From an uncultured Desulfuromonadales bacterium (GTDB taxonomy: Bacteria; Desulfobacterota; Desulfuromonadia; Desulfuromonadales; Geopsychrobacteraceae), in NCBI GenBank assembly GCA_945787295.1, contig CALZHQ010000057.1, positions 1 through 19,001 on the forward strand: DNA of 19,001 nt, given 5' to 3'. Both the position numbers and the translations under genes were made by a program. The notes below the pieces were generated by a model that saw only the letters and a program-made list of their open reading frames with translations, searched no databases and was not told where the DNA came from. Below, one piece after another: positions 8,759 to 16,330 of this stretch (the stretch's first letter is position 1; each line of letters starts with the position of its first letter).

Positions 8759-10147
8759 ATGAAGAAGCCGTTGAGAACAGCCATCAAACTTGCATTGAGT
8801 GCCGAGCAGAGCTCAGAGATTTGCGTCAAAGGCTGGGTGCGTTCGGCGCGGCGCGGCAAAGAAGTCAGTTTTATCGCCCTGAACGATGGGAGTTGTTTCG
8901 ACAGCTTACAGCTGGTTTTAAGCCCGGAGCTGAACAATTATGACCAAGTCAGCCGGGTTGGTACGGGGGCTTGTGTCAGCGCCCGCGGGCACCTGATCGA
9001 ATCCCCGGCTGCCGGGCAGCAGTGGGAGCTGCAGGTTGCTGAAGTCGAAATCGTTGGCGAGGCCGATGACAGCTACCCGTTGCAGAAGAAGCGACATTCC
9101 TTCGAGTTCTTGCGCAGCATCGCTCACCTGCGGCCCCGTTCCAACTCTTTCGGCGCGGTGTTCCGGATGCGCAGCGCGCTCTCCTTTGCCGTGCACCAGT
9201 TTTTTCAACAGCGAGGCTTCCTCTATGTGCAAACGCCGATTATTACCGCCAACGATTGCGAAGGCGCCGGTGAAATGTTCCGCGTTTCAACCCTCGACGC
9301 GGCTAACCCGCCGCAGCAGAATGGCGAGATCGATTGGCAACAGGATTTCTTCGGCGAGCGGACCGGGCTGACCGTCAGCGGCCAGTTGCAGGCTGAATTA
9401 TTTGCCACTGCCTTTACCGATGTTTACACCTTCGGTCCGACTTTCCGCGCGGAAAATTCCAATACCAGCCGGCATGCCGCCGAATTCTGGATGATCGAAC
9501 CGGAGATCGCCTTTGCCGATCTGGCCGATGATTGTCAGTTGGGTGAGGATTTTCTCCGTTACATGGTTTCTTACGCGCTGGAGAATTGTCAGGAGGATCT
9601 GACCTTTTTCAACCAGCGGATCGAAACGGGGCTGATCGACAAACTCGAAGCGTTAGCCAAAGCGGAATTCAAAACCATCAGCTACACTGAAGCGGTCGAT
9701 CTGCTGCTGAAAGCGCAACAGAAGTTCGAGTTTCCGGTCGCGTGGGGCACTGATTTGCAGTCGGAACATGAGCGCTACCTGACCGAACAGGTCTTTAACG
9801 GACCGGTGTTTGTGACCGACTACCCGAAAAATATCAAAGCCTTTTATATGCGGCTTAATGACGATCAGAAGACCGTCGCGGCGATGGACCTGCTGGTGCC
9901 GCGGGTCGGCGAAATAATCGGCGGCAGTCAGCGTGAAGAGCGGCTCGAGGTACTGCAGGCGCGGATGGCTGAGTGTAATGTGCCGCAGGAGCACCTCGAA
10001 TGGTACCTCGATATCCGCCGCTGGGGGAGCTGCCCGCACGCCGGTTTTGGGCTCGGCTTCGAGCGTTTGCTGATGTATGTCACCGGGATGGAGAATATCC
10101 GCGACGTGATCCCTTTCCCCCGGACCCCGGGACATGCAAAGTTCTAA
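8759..10147 (+). CDS. asnS: asparagine--tRNA ligase
   Basis: 462 residues from ATG at 8759, selected because AGGAG at 8748-8752 lies six bases upstream; an in-frame GTG at 8753 touches that site and is unlikely. The cytosolic class IIb synthetase charges tRNA-Asn with asparagine. The N-terminal OB-fold anticodon-binding domain (VKGWVRSARRGKEVSFIALNDGS) is followed by the catalytic domain with motif 2 (TFRAENSNTSRHAAEFWMIEPE) and motif 3 (GFGLGFERLLMYVTGMENIRD), ending IPFPRTPGHAKF as is typical of AsnS. The GLTVSGQLQAELFA block separates it from aspartyl enzymes. Length is close to the 466 residues of E. coli AsnS. It converges with a cytochrome gene across a shared terminator. Confidence 0.96.
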   Translation: MKKPLRTAIKLALSAEQSSEICVKGWVRSARRGKEVSFIALNDGSCFDSLQLVLSPELNNYDQVSRVGTGACVSARGHLIESPAAGQQWELQVAEVEIVGEADDSYPLQKKRHSFEFLRSIAHLRPRSNSFGAVFRMRSALSFAVHQFFQQRGFLYVQTPIITANDCEGAGEMFRVSTLDAANPPQQNGEIDWQQDFFGERTGLTVSGQLQAELFATAFTDVYTFGPTFRAENSNTSRHAAEFWMIEPEIAFADLADDCQLGEDFLRYMVSYALENCQEDLTFFNQRIETGLIDKLEALAKAEFKTISYTEAVDLLLKAQQKFEFPVAWGTDLQSEHERYLTEQVFNGPVFVTDYPKNIKAFYMRLNDDQKTVAAMDLLVPRVGEIIGGSQREERLEVLQARMAECNVPQEHLEWYLDIRRWGSCPHAGFGLGFERLLMYVTGMENIRDVIPFPRTPGHAKF

Positions 10148-10176
10148 AGTCGCGCCGCTACCAGCGGTTTTCTGGA

Positions 10177-10225
10177 AAGGCTCTCGCCTATCAGAACTTT
10201 TCTGCTAGTCGAGAGCCTTCTTGTT
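10177..10225. terminator. shared bidirectional terminator of asnS and the cytochrome gene
   Basis: AAGGCTCTCG (10177-10186) and CGAGAGCCTT (10210-10219) form a 10-bp stem; inside the loop CAGAA and TTCTG (10192-10204) can form a second small stem. On the plus strand CTTCTTGTT follows. The right arm lies inside the last codons of the cytochrome gene, whose TAG is at 10207-10205. Confidence 0.65.
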
Positions 10226-10522
10226 ATGGAATGTACGAACATACTTTTCCAGGGCCACCAATTGCGGGGCTCCCGCCGGGAGCAATTGGCCCTTCAGGGC
10301 ATCCCGAATACAGAAATTGACATAATCCTGTAGCATCTCCTCATTGTACTCGCCGGCATTCTGTAGGCCTTTGCCATCGGGATGACAGGTGGCACAGTTT
10401 TTCCCGTTACTGCCGAGGGTTTTGTCATGAAACAGTCTTTGCCCCTCGTCCAGTTCAGAGCCGACGGCCGGGGTTAATAGGGCAAATGATACGACCACAG
10501 TTAAAAGAATTAATTTACGCAT
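10205..10522 (-). CDS. small periplasmic monoheme cytochrome c
   Basis: 105 residues from the ATG at 10522-10520, chosen because AGGAG (10534-10530) lies about seven bases upstream and a signal peptide begins there (MRKLILLTVVVSFALLTPAVGS, cleaved after about residue 22). One haem-binding motif is seen, C43-A-T-C46-H47. A methionine at 63 could be the second axial ligand, but this is not certain. The mature protein of about 83 residues resembles small electron-shuttling c-type cytochromes; a partner cannot be assigned. It lies 84 bases downstream of the GspE-type ATPase gene on the same strand and may be transcribed with it or from a promoter in that gap. Its 3' end forms one arm of the terminator shared with asnS. 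Confidence 0.85.
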   Translation of the reverse strand: MRKLILLTVVVSFALLTPAVGSELDEGQRLFHDKTLGSNGKNCATCHPDGKGLQNAGEYNEEMLQDYVNFCIRDALKGQLLPAGAPQLVALEKYVRTFHNKKALD

Positions 10523-10606
10523 CTGTTGTCTCCTGTCTGTCATGAAAGAGAGAAGTACGGGCAAATTTACCCTGGTTATTCATAGCGCTTCGCCGTTTCT
10601 TTCGGC

Positions 10607-12397
10607 TCACCCGGTCACGGCCACCACTTCCTCGAAAGTTGTTTCACCGAGCAGCATTTTGCGGATCGCCGATTCGCGCAGTGTGCTCATGCCACCTTGC
10701 TTGGCGATGCGGGACAGTTTTTCTGGGTTGACCTGTTCTGACAAGGCCGCCTTGATTTCGCTGGTCACATCCATCACTTCAAAAACCCCAATACGCCCTT
10801 TGTAGCCGGTGTTACGACACTCGGTACAACCTTCCCCCTCCCAGACTTTCACTTCATCATCCCCCAGTTCAAGATAGTTTCGCTCCGCTGCGCTGAGCAG
10901 GCGCTCTTTCTTGCAATTACTGCAGATCGAACGGACCAGTCGCTGGGCATTGATGCCGATCAGGGTCGACGCGAGCAGGAAATAGGGAATGCCAAGTTCG
11001 AGCAAGCGGGTAATCGAGCTGGGCGCATCGTTGGTGTGCAGGGTCGAAAGCACCAGGTGGCCGGTGAGGGCAGCCTGAACGGCATTGTCGGCGGTCTCCT
11101 TGTCGCGAATCTCGCCGATCATGATGATATCCGGATCCTGCCGCAGGATGTTGCGCAGGACCGTGGAAAAGGTGACGTTGATCGCTGATTGCACACCGAC
11201 CTGATTGAACTCTTCGAGGACCATCTCGATCGGATCTTCGACGGTGAGGATGTTCACTTCCGGCGAAGACAGGGCGCGTAATGACGAGTAGAGGGTTGTG
11301 GTTTTGCCGCTACCGGTCGGGCCGGTGACCAGGATGATGCCATTCGGTTGCCGGATAAAAGAGTTGTAGAGCTGGTACTCGCGCGGTTCGAAACCGAGTT
11401 TTTCCAGGTCCTGCATCAGGATGTCGGGATCGAAAATCCTGATAACCACTTTTTCCCCGAAGGCGACCGGCAGGGTGGAAACCCGCAGTTCGATCTCTTT
11501 GCCTTTATGTTCCGTTTTGATCCGGCCATCCTGCGGCCGTCTCTTTTCTGCCAGGTCGAGACGCGCCAGCAGTTTGATCCGCGAGGCGATCGAGGGGTGC
11601 AGATTTTTCGGAATACTGTGAATGTTGTGCAGCACGCCGTCAACCCGCAAGCGGATCAACGATTTGTCCCGTTTCGGTTCGATATGAATATCGCTGGCCC
11701 GTTGATCGAAGGCATATTGCAGCAGAAAATCGACCGCAGCGATAACATGTTTGTCGTTCCCCTCATCTTCCTGCTGCACCGAGCGCATCTGGAAATGCTG
11801 CTCTAGATTGGAGATATCGGAGCCCGCTTTGACCTCCGATTCGGCGGCGATCACGGAAGCACGGAAACCGAAAAATTCTCCCAGAACTTTGAGAATGTCG
11901 GAGCGGGAAGCCAGCACCCGGTCGACCTTGATCCGGCGTGTCCGTTGCAACTCGTCCAGCGCATCGTTGGCGGTGGGGTCTGATACGGCAATAATCAGGG
12001 TGCCATTGATCAGGTCGACCGGAACCATCAAGTTTTTCAGTGCAAAAGCTCGTGAAATGTGATTGGTGACGATGTCCAGATCGAGTTTTAGCGGATCGAT
12101 CTTGAAATAAGGAAGGCCCACCGCCTGGGCCAGGATCTCAGTGACGATATCCTCGCTGAGGAGCTTTTTACTGTCTGGTATCTCCAGGTTGAAAGAGCTG
12201 ATGACTTCTGCAGGAGAAATCTTTTCGCTGTCCTGAAAACGACTGCGATGTTGACCGCTGCTGAGCTTTTTTTGCAGGCGCTCCAGTTGCCCTTGGCCCT
12301 GCTCAAGAATCATAGTGAGCTGTGAATCGCTGAGGAGTTTGCGACGTTTCAAGAGATTAGCGACAGTTTTTAAGGTGAATTTATAATCGACCGACAT
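10607..12397 (-). CDS. GspE/PilB-family type II secretion or type IV pilus assembly ATPase
   Basis: 596-residue cytoplasmic hexameric-type ATPase of the GspE/PilB/MshE family, which powers pseudopilus or pilus assembly. An N-terminal helical region (about 1-60) precedes a T2SSE_N-like domain (about 65-175: [20 protein letters not shown] to VLGEFFG). The catalytic domain follows: ASDIHIEP, Walker [11 protein letters not shown] (about 357-366), the Asp box VEDPIE, Walker B-like [12 protein letters not shown], and the His box [15 protein letters not shown]. Four cysteines of the zinc-binding insert are visible as C492, C495, C524 and C527. AGGAG lies six bases before the ATG. No pilC, pilT, gspD or prepilin gene is nearby, so it is an isolated copy; the downstream neighbour is a cytochrome gene. 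GspE and PilB cannot be separated from sequence alone, so no symbol is given. Confidence 0.88.
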   Translation of the reverse strand: MSVDYKFTLKTVANLLKRRKLLSDSQLTMILEQGQGQLERLQKKLSSGQHRSRFQDSEKISPAEVISSFNLEIPDSKKLLSEDIVTEILAQAVGLPYFKIDPLKLDLDIVTNHISRAFALKNLMVPVDLINGTLIIAVSDPTANDALDELQRTRRIKVDRVLASRSDILKVLGEFFGFRASVIAAESEVKAGSDISNLEQHFQMRSVQQEDEGNDKHVIAAVDFLLQYAFDQRASDIHIEPKRDKSLIRLRVDGVLHNIHSIPKNLHPSIASRIKLLARLDLAEKRRPQDGRIKTEHKGKEIELRVSTLPVAFGEKVVIRIFDPDILMQDLEKLGFEPREYQLYNSFIRQPNGIILVTGPTGSGKTTTLYSSLRALSSPEVNILTVEDPIEMVLEEFNQVGVQSAINVTFSTVLRNILRQDPDIIMIGEIRDKETADNAVQAALTGHLVLSTLHTNDAPSSITRLLELGIPYFLLASTLIGINAQRLVRSICSNCKKERLLSAAERNYLELGDDEVKVWEGEGCTECRNTGYKGRIGVFEVMDVTSEIKAALSEQVNPEKLSRIAKQGGMSTLRESAIRKMLLGETTFEEVVAVTG

Positions 12398-12572
12398 TGA
12401 TGCTCCTAAACGGGGGCTGTCTACAGCAGGGTAAGTTCAAGGAGATTACTTCTTTTTTATCGATTTGAAAAGCTGTGCCACGGTATTTTCGTCTTGTGGC
12501 TCTGCAAGAACGGTGGCTAGACAGATAATATTGGACCATTGTGAAGAATATCGGTTTCGTCGATTTACTAAC

Positions 12573-12592
12573 AGTTGACCGTTCGGTAAACT
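12573..12592. promoter_or_regulatory. operator-like dyad upstream of the first TAXI receptor gene
   Basis: AGTTGACCGTTCGGTAAACT is a 20-bp dyad of the form AGTTnACCGnnCGGTnAACT, with eight of ten position pairs symmetric. It ends 59 bases before the GTG start. It contains TTGACC (12575-12580), which could be a -35 hexamer, but the best -10 (GATAAT, 12595-12600) is only 14 bases away, so a bound regulator would be needed. It may also affect the divergent ATPase gene. The rest of 12398-12651 shows only a 10-bp direct repeat (12543-12552 and 12621-12630). Confidence 0.45.
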
Positions 12593-12651
12593 TTGATAAT
12601 TATTTCCTTTGCGCTAATGCGAAGAATATCCGGCCTGTAACAGGAGGAGTT

Positions 12652-13623
12652 GTGATTCGGAAGATTTTGAGTTCTCTGCTGGTTGTCGTTCTTTTCGGCA
12701 TTGCCCCTGGGGAGACTGGAGCGGTCGGCTACCGGTTCGTGACAATCGGTTCCGGTGGTGTGACCGGGGTTTATTACCCCGCCGGTTTGGCAATCTGCCG
12801 GCTGGTCAACAGAAGCAGGGATGAGCATGGTATCCGCTGCACGGTCGAAAGCACCATCGGCTCGGTTTTCAACCTGAATTCAATCGCTGCCAAAGAGCTC
12901 GATCTGGGGATTGTTCAGTCTGATTGGCAGTTTCATGCCTATCATGGGACCAGTCAGTTTGCCAGCCAGGGACCGAATAAGAAGCTGCGCGCGGTCTTCT
13001 CTTTGCACCCGGAGCCGTTCACGGTTGTGGCCAGGGCCGATTCTGGAATCACCGATTTCGCACATTTAAAAGGGAAACGGGTCAACATCGGTAATCCCGG
13101 TTCCGGTCAGCGTGGCACTATGGAAGTCGTCATGTCCGCACTCGGCTGGACGCAAGGCGACTTTGCTCTGGCCTCGGAATTAGAATCGACCGAACAAGCG
13201 CAAGCCCTGTGTGACAATAGGGTTGATGCCATGGTGTTTACCGTCGGCCACCCGAGCGGTTCGATCAAGGAAGCCACGACCTCTTGTGAGACCGTGCTGG
13301 TCAATGTCTCTGGGCCCGCTATCGATAAGCTTGTTGCGGAAAACGACTATTATCGATATGCGACGATTCCGGGTGGAATGTACCGTGGCACTGAAAGCGA
13401 AATTGAGACGTTCGGTGTCGGTGCCACCGTCGTAACCTCAAGCACTATGAGCGAGGATGTCGTTTATCAGCTGGTTAAGGCGGTGTTCGAAAGCTTTGCC
13501 GATTTGAAAAAAAGACAACCGGCATTTAAACACCTGAACAAACAAGAAATGATCAATAGTGGCCTGACCGCCCCGCTGCACCGGGGGGCGAGCAAGTACT
13601 ATAAAGAAGTCGGTTTGCTGTAA
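12652..13623 (+). CDS. TAXI-family TRAP transporter solute-binding protein, first copy
   Basis: 323 residues from GTG at 12652; AGGAGGAG lies directly upstream and a signal peptide (MIRKILSSLLVVVLFGIAPGETGA) starts there, whereas an in-frame GTG at 12541 would add 37 residues with no signal. The product is a periplasmic receptor of the TAXI type, which delivers substrate to a DctQM-like sodium- or proton-driven permease. The family start ([25 protein letters not shown]) and the [16 protein letters not shown] block are clear. It is the same length as the receptor at 18009 and about 72% identical over the mature part (212 of 295 positions by hand count, no gaps). No permease gene adjoins it, so it may serve a permease elsewhere, or act in sensing. 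The substrate is unknown. A dyad lies upstream. Confidence 0.9.
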   Translation: MIRKILSSLLVVVLFGIAPGETGAVGYRFVTIGSGGVTGVYYPAGLAICRLVNRSRDEHGIRCTVESTIGSVFNLNSIAAKELDLGIVQSDWQFHAYHGTSQFASQGPNKKLRAVFSLHPEPFTVVARADSGITDFAHLKGKRVNIGNPGSGQRGTMEVVMSALGWTQGDFALASELESTEQAQALCDNRVDAMVFTVGHPSGSIKEATTSCETVLVNVSGPAIDKLVAENDYYRYATIPGGMYRGTESEIETFGVGATVVTSSTMSEDVVYQLVKAVFESFADLKKRQPAFKHLNKQEMINSGLTAPLHRGASKYYKEVGLL

Positions 13624-13636
13624 GCTTGCTTTTCAT

Positions 13637-13664
13637 TTGACAAAACAGTTTAGAAGCGTAGAAT
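13637..13664 (+). promoter_or_regulatory. sigma70 promoter of tpx
   Basis: A perfect TTGACA (13637-13642) and TAGAAT (13659-13664, five of six) are 16 bases apart, placing the transcription start near 13671 and leaving a leader of about 46 bases. It shows that tpx is not dependent on the receptor gene upstream. Confidence 0.7.
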
Positions 13665-13666
13665 TG

Positions 13667-13681
13667 TGACCAGTTTGGTCA
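13667..13681. promoter_or_regulatory. operator-like perfect dyad over the tpx transcription start
   Basis: TGACCA-GTT-TGGTCA is a perfect 6-3-6 inverted repeat starting two bases after the -10 element, so it covers the expected start site. A protein bound there would block initiation, which suggests a repressor. A hairpin in the 5' end of the mRNA is the alternative. Confidence 0.5.
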
Positions 13682-13717
13682 GGTATTGTGTTCAACAATC
13701 TAATCAGGAGGAAAACT

Positions 13718-14242
13718 ATGGGTGATTATCAAGAGCGTGACGCAGCAGTTCTGTTCAAAGGCAACCCGGCCACTCTGCTCGGTCCGGAGATCAAAGCAGG
13801 GGATGCGGCCCCAGATTTCCAGGTTGTTGACAACGGTCTGGCCCCGGTCACTCTGGCGACCGATGCCGGCAAGGTGCGGTTGATCACCGTTGTCCCATCC
13901 CTCGATACCCCGGTCTGTGACACGATGACCCGTCAATTCAACCAGCAGGCGGCAAGTCTGCCCGAGTCGGTGGTGGTTTATACCATCAGTGTCGATCTGC
14001 CCTTTGCCCAGAAACGCTGGTGTGGCAATGCCGGGATCGATAAGGTACAGACCCTGTCCGACTACCAGGACCGTTCCTTCGGGCTTAATTACGGTCTGTT
14101 ACTGAAAAATCTCAAGCTGCTGGCCCGGGCGGTTTATGTCATCGATCAGAACGACAAGGTCGCCTACTGCGAGCTGGTTTCAGAAGTGACTGCCGAACCG
14201 GATTACACGGCGGCACTGGAGGCGGTGAAGAAGCTGGTCTGA
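13718..14242 (+). CDS. tpx: thiol peroxidase (Tpx-type peroxiredoxin)
   Basis: 174 residues from ATG at 13718, with AGGAGG seven bases upstream; a GTG at 13688 is in frame but precedes the ribosome-binding site. It is an atypical 2-Cys peroxiredoxin that reduces hydrogen peroxide and organic hydroperoxides using thioredoxin. The peroxidatic cysteine is C67 in VPSLDTPVCD and the resolving cysteine is C102 in KRWCGNAG, 35 residues apart, close to C61 and C95 of E. coli Tpx. The N-terminus has the usual KGNPATLLG. No signal peptide is visible. It has its own promoter and a strong terminator, so it is a single-gene unit between a receptor gene and a two-component system; a functional link to them is not evident. 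Confidence 0.95.
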   Translation: MGDYQERDAAVLFKGNPATLLGPEIKAGDAAPDFQVVDNGLAPVTLATDAGKVRLITVVPSLDTPVCDTMTRQFNQQAASLPESVVVYTISVDLPFAQKRWCGNAGIDKVQTLSDYQDRSFGLNYGLLLKNLKLLARAVYVIDQNDKVAYCELVSEVTAEPDYTAALEAVKKLV

Positions 14243-14293
14243 AGAGCGTCACGGTAAGAAATTTAACGCGCTCAATCCTTATTTGTTCCCAGC

Positions 14294-14327
14294 ACGGCCC
14301 AGCTTGATCTCAGGCTGGGCCGTTTCT
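14294..14327 (+). terminator. intrinsic terminator after tpx
   Basis: ACGGCCCAGC (14294-14303) and GCTGGGCCGT (14314-14323) make a perfect 10-bp stem with a 10-base loop, followed by TTCT. It lies 51 bases past the tpx stop. Confidence 0.8.
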
Positions 14328-14599
14328 ATCCGGTGTTCGGTCGGTATTACATTTTCAGACGACTTTTCCTGGCAGTATTGCGGCGACGCCGAGGTGCAGT
14401 GCGCGGTCAGGAATATTGGCACATTCAGTAGCATTGCGCAGTTGAAGCCGTCAGCAACAGAACGAGCGAGCGATTTCATTGCTCTAAACCTCCGGGGAAC
14501 GATCCTGAATTATTTTGCCGACTCGGCGCATAAAGGTTGATGTTCAAGGCGGCGCATAATAAATATGTGACTCTGGATATTTTTCATGGAGTGCTGCGG
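14328..14599. other. intergenic region before the two-component system
   Basis: The stretch between the tpx terminator and the sensor-kinase start shows no convincing gene. It contains an 11-bp palindrome GCCGACTCGGC (14517-14527) and a weak GG-N10-GC pattern (14371-14384) whose -12 half does not match sigma54 sites. An open plus-strand frame (14283-14540) begins inside the terminator stem and has no ribosome-binding site. The promoter of the two-component operon must lie here, but I cannot place it. Confidence 0.4.
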
Positions 14600-16330
14600 A
14601 TGGATCTGATGGTTCTTTTATTGCGGCGGTTGACCGGACTGGTTCTGCTGTCTGCCATGCTGGTTGGGCCCGCCCTCGCCACTGATCAACGGATTCTGGT
14701 TGGCGGCGATCACAATTATCCACCGTATGAATTTCTCGATGGAAGCGGTCAGCCGGCCGGTTTTAATGTCGAACTGACGCGTGCCGTTGCCGAGATAATG
14801 GGGTTAAATGTTCTCATCCGGCTCGGAAACTGGGGGGATATGCGACAGCTGCTGGCCGAGGGGGAGGTCGATATCCTGCAAGGGATGGTGAGTACACCGG
14901 AACGGCAGGACGAAGTCGATTTCTCCACACCTCACGCCAAAGTTTATCAGTCGATCTGGGTTCGCAGCGGCTCAAACATCAAAGAACTGGACGACCTGGT
15001 TGGCAAGCATGTCATTGTGATGCGCAATGCGGTGATGCATGATTTCATGCTTCAGCATCCGGAACTGAATGCCACGGTGACTCCTGTGAACACCCTCGAA
15101 GACGCCTTGAGGAAGCTCTCTGCCGGAGAAGCGGATGCCTCGCTGGTTGCCAAACTGCCCGGAGAATATCTGCTGCCGAAAATTGATCTCAGGAATATCC
15201 GGCCGATCGCCAAACCGCTACTCGCCCAGGATTACGGCTACGCGGTCAAAAAGGGAAACGCTGAACTGCTGGCCCGGTTTAACGAGGGCCTGGCGCTGCT
15301 GAAAAAGTCCGGACGTTACCGGCCCATATATGAAAAATGGTTGGGCGTTCTCCCGCAGCCCGGATTTTCCACCGAAAAGGTGTTGCGTATCGGGGCGATG
15401 GTGGTGGTGCCATTGCTGCTCCTGTTGGCCGGGACCTTCTTCTGGTCGCGCACCCTGCGGCGCCAGGTCGCCTTGCGGACCGAAGATCTGCAATTGGAAG
15501 TGACCAGAAAAGAGCAGGCATTGCGTGAGCTGGAAGTCCACCAGAAACAGCTGATTCAGGCTGACAAACTAACCTCCCTCGGCACCCTTACCTCCGGTAT
15601 GGCCCACGAAATCAACAACCCGAACGGCTTGATTCTGCTGAACCTGCCGGTACTCAAAAAAGCCTGGGATGATAGCCTGCCGCTGCTGCAGGAACATTAT
15701 CGACAGCACGGCGATTTTAAGCTCGGCTGGCTTAACTACTCACGGATGCGGGAAGAAATTCCCCAGATGCTGGAAGATATGCAGCAGTGCGCTGGGAGGA
15801 TCAAGCGGATCGTCGAAGACTTGAAAAATTTTGCCCGACAGGACAGTGCAGAATTGGGGGAGCAGGTCGAGCTGAACCGGGTCGCTGAAGCTGCGCTGCG
15901 GCTGGTCGATAACTCGCTGAAAAAAGCGACCGATTATCTTGAGGTTCAATTGGGCCGCGAGTTGCCCCTTTTCCGAGGCAATGTCCAGCGGATTGAACAG
16001 GTCATCGTCAACCTGCTGCTCAACGCCTGCCAGGCACTGACTGCGAAAGATCAGTACATCAGGTTGAAAACCGGCCTGACTGAAGATGGCTGGCTTTTTT
16101 TAGAGGTCTGCGATCAGGGCTGTGGCATCGTGGAGAAGGATCTTGCCAAGCTGACCGACCCGTTTTTTACCACCAAGCGGGAAAGCGGTGGTACTGGCCT
16201 GGGGCTTTCTGTCTCGGCGGGGATTGTCCTGGAGCATGGCGGTCGGCTGGAATTTGACTCTGCCTTAGGTGAGGGGACCTGCGTTCGCTTGCTGTTACCA
16301 ATAGAGGACACCAATCGTGGACAGTCGTAA
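14600..16330 (+). CDS. sensor histidine kinase with periplasmic solute-binding (SBP_bac_3) domain
   Basis: 576 residues from ATG at 14600, chosen because GGAG lies eight bases upstream and a signal-type hydrophobic start (MDLMVLLLRRLTGLVLLSAMLVGPALA) begins there; an in-frame ATG at 14540 would add 20 residues. Residues about 28-250 form a periplasmic family-3 solute-binding fold (ILVGGDHNYPPYEFLDGSGQPAGFNVEL, GEVDILQGM, YGYAVKKGN, YEKWLG). One transmembrane segment follows (about 261-284), then a coiled linker and the kinase core with H336 in GMAHEINNPNGL, N box NLLLNACQAL, G1 DQGCGI, F box PFFTTK and G2 GGTGLGLSV. There is no HAMP or PAS, so the ligand signal would pass directly along the helix. 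Its stop overlaps the start of the sigma54 activator gene by 14 bases, so the two are translated together. The ligand is probably an amino acid or a small organic acid. Confidence 0.92.
   Translation: MDLMVLLLRRLTGLVLLSAMLVGPALATDQRILVGGDHNYPPYEFLDGSGQPAGFNVELTRAVAEIMGLNVLIRLGNWGDMRQLLAEGEVDILQGMVSTPERQDEVDFSTPHAKVYQSIWVRSGSNIKELDDLVGKHVIVMRNAVMHDFMLQHPELNATVTPVNTLEDALRKLSAGEADASLVAKLPGEYLLPKIDLRNIRPIAKPLLAQDYGYAVKKGNAELLARFNEGLALLKKSGRYRPIYEKWLGVLPQPGFSTEKVLRIGAMVVVPLLLLLAGTFFWSRTLRRQVALRTEDLQLEVTRKEQALRELEVHQKQLIQADKLTSLGTLTSGMAHEINNPNGLILLNLPVLKKAWDDSLPLLQEHYRQHGDFKLGWLNYSRMREEIPQMLEDMQQCAGRIKRIVEDLKNFARQDSAELGEQVELNRVAEAALRLVDNSLKKATDYLEVQLGRELPLFRGNVQRIEQVIVNLLLNACQALTAKDQYIRLKTGLTEDGWLFLEVCDQGCGIVEKDLAKLTDPFFTTKRESGGTGLGLSVSAGIVLEHGGRLEFDSALGEGTCVRLLLPIEDTNRGQS

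Noticed and set aside
12466..12480. TGGCAC with TTTCA on the minus strand as a sigma54 promoter for the ATPase gene
   Set aside because: The -24 half is perfect but the essential -12 GC is CA at the correct spacing.
12541..12651. Upstream extension of the first TAXI receptor to GTG 12541
   Set aside because: It would put 37 hydrophilic residues before the signal peptide and ignore the AGGAGGAG ribosome-binding site at 12642-12649.
14371..14384. GG-N10-GC pattern before the two-component operon
   Set aside because: The -24 half GGCAG is fair, but the -12 half reads GCGGC instead of TTTGC.
14283..14540. 85-codon plus-strand frame after tpx
   Set aside because: It starts in the tpx terminator stem, lacks a ribosome-binding site and matches nothing recognisable.
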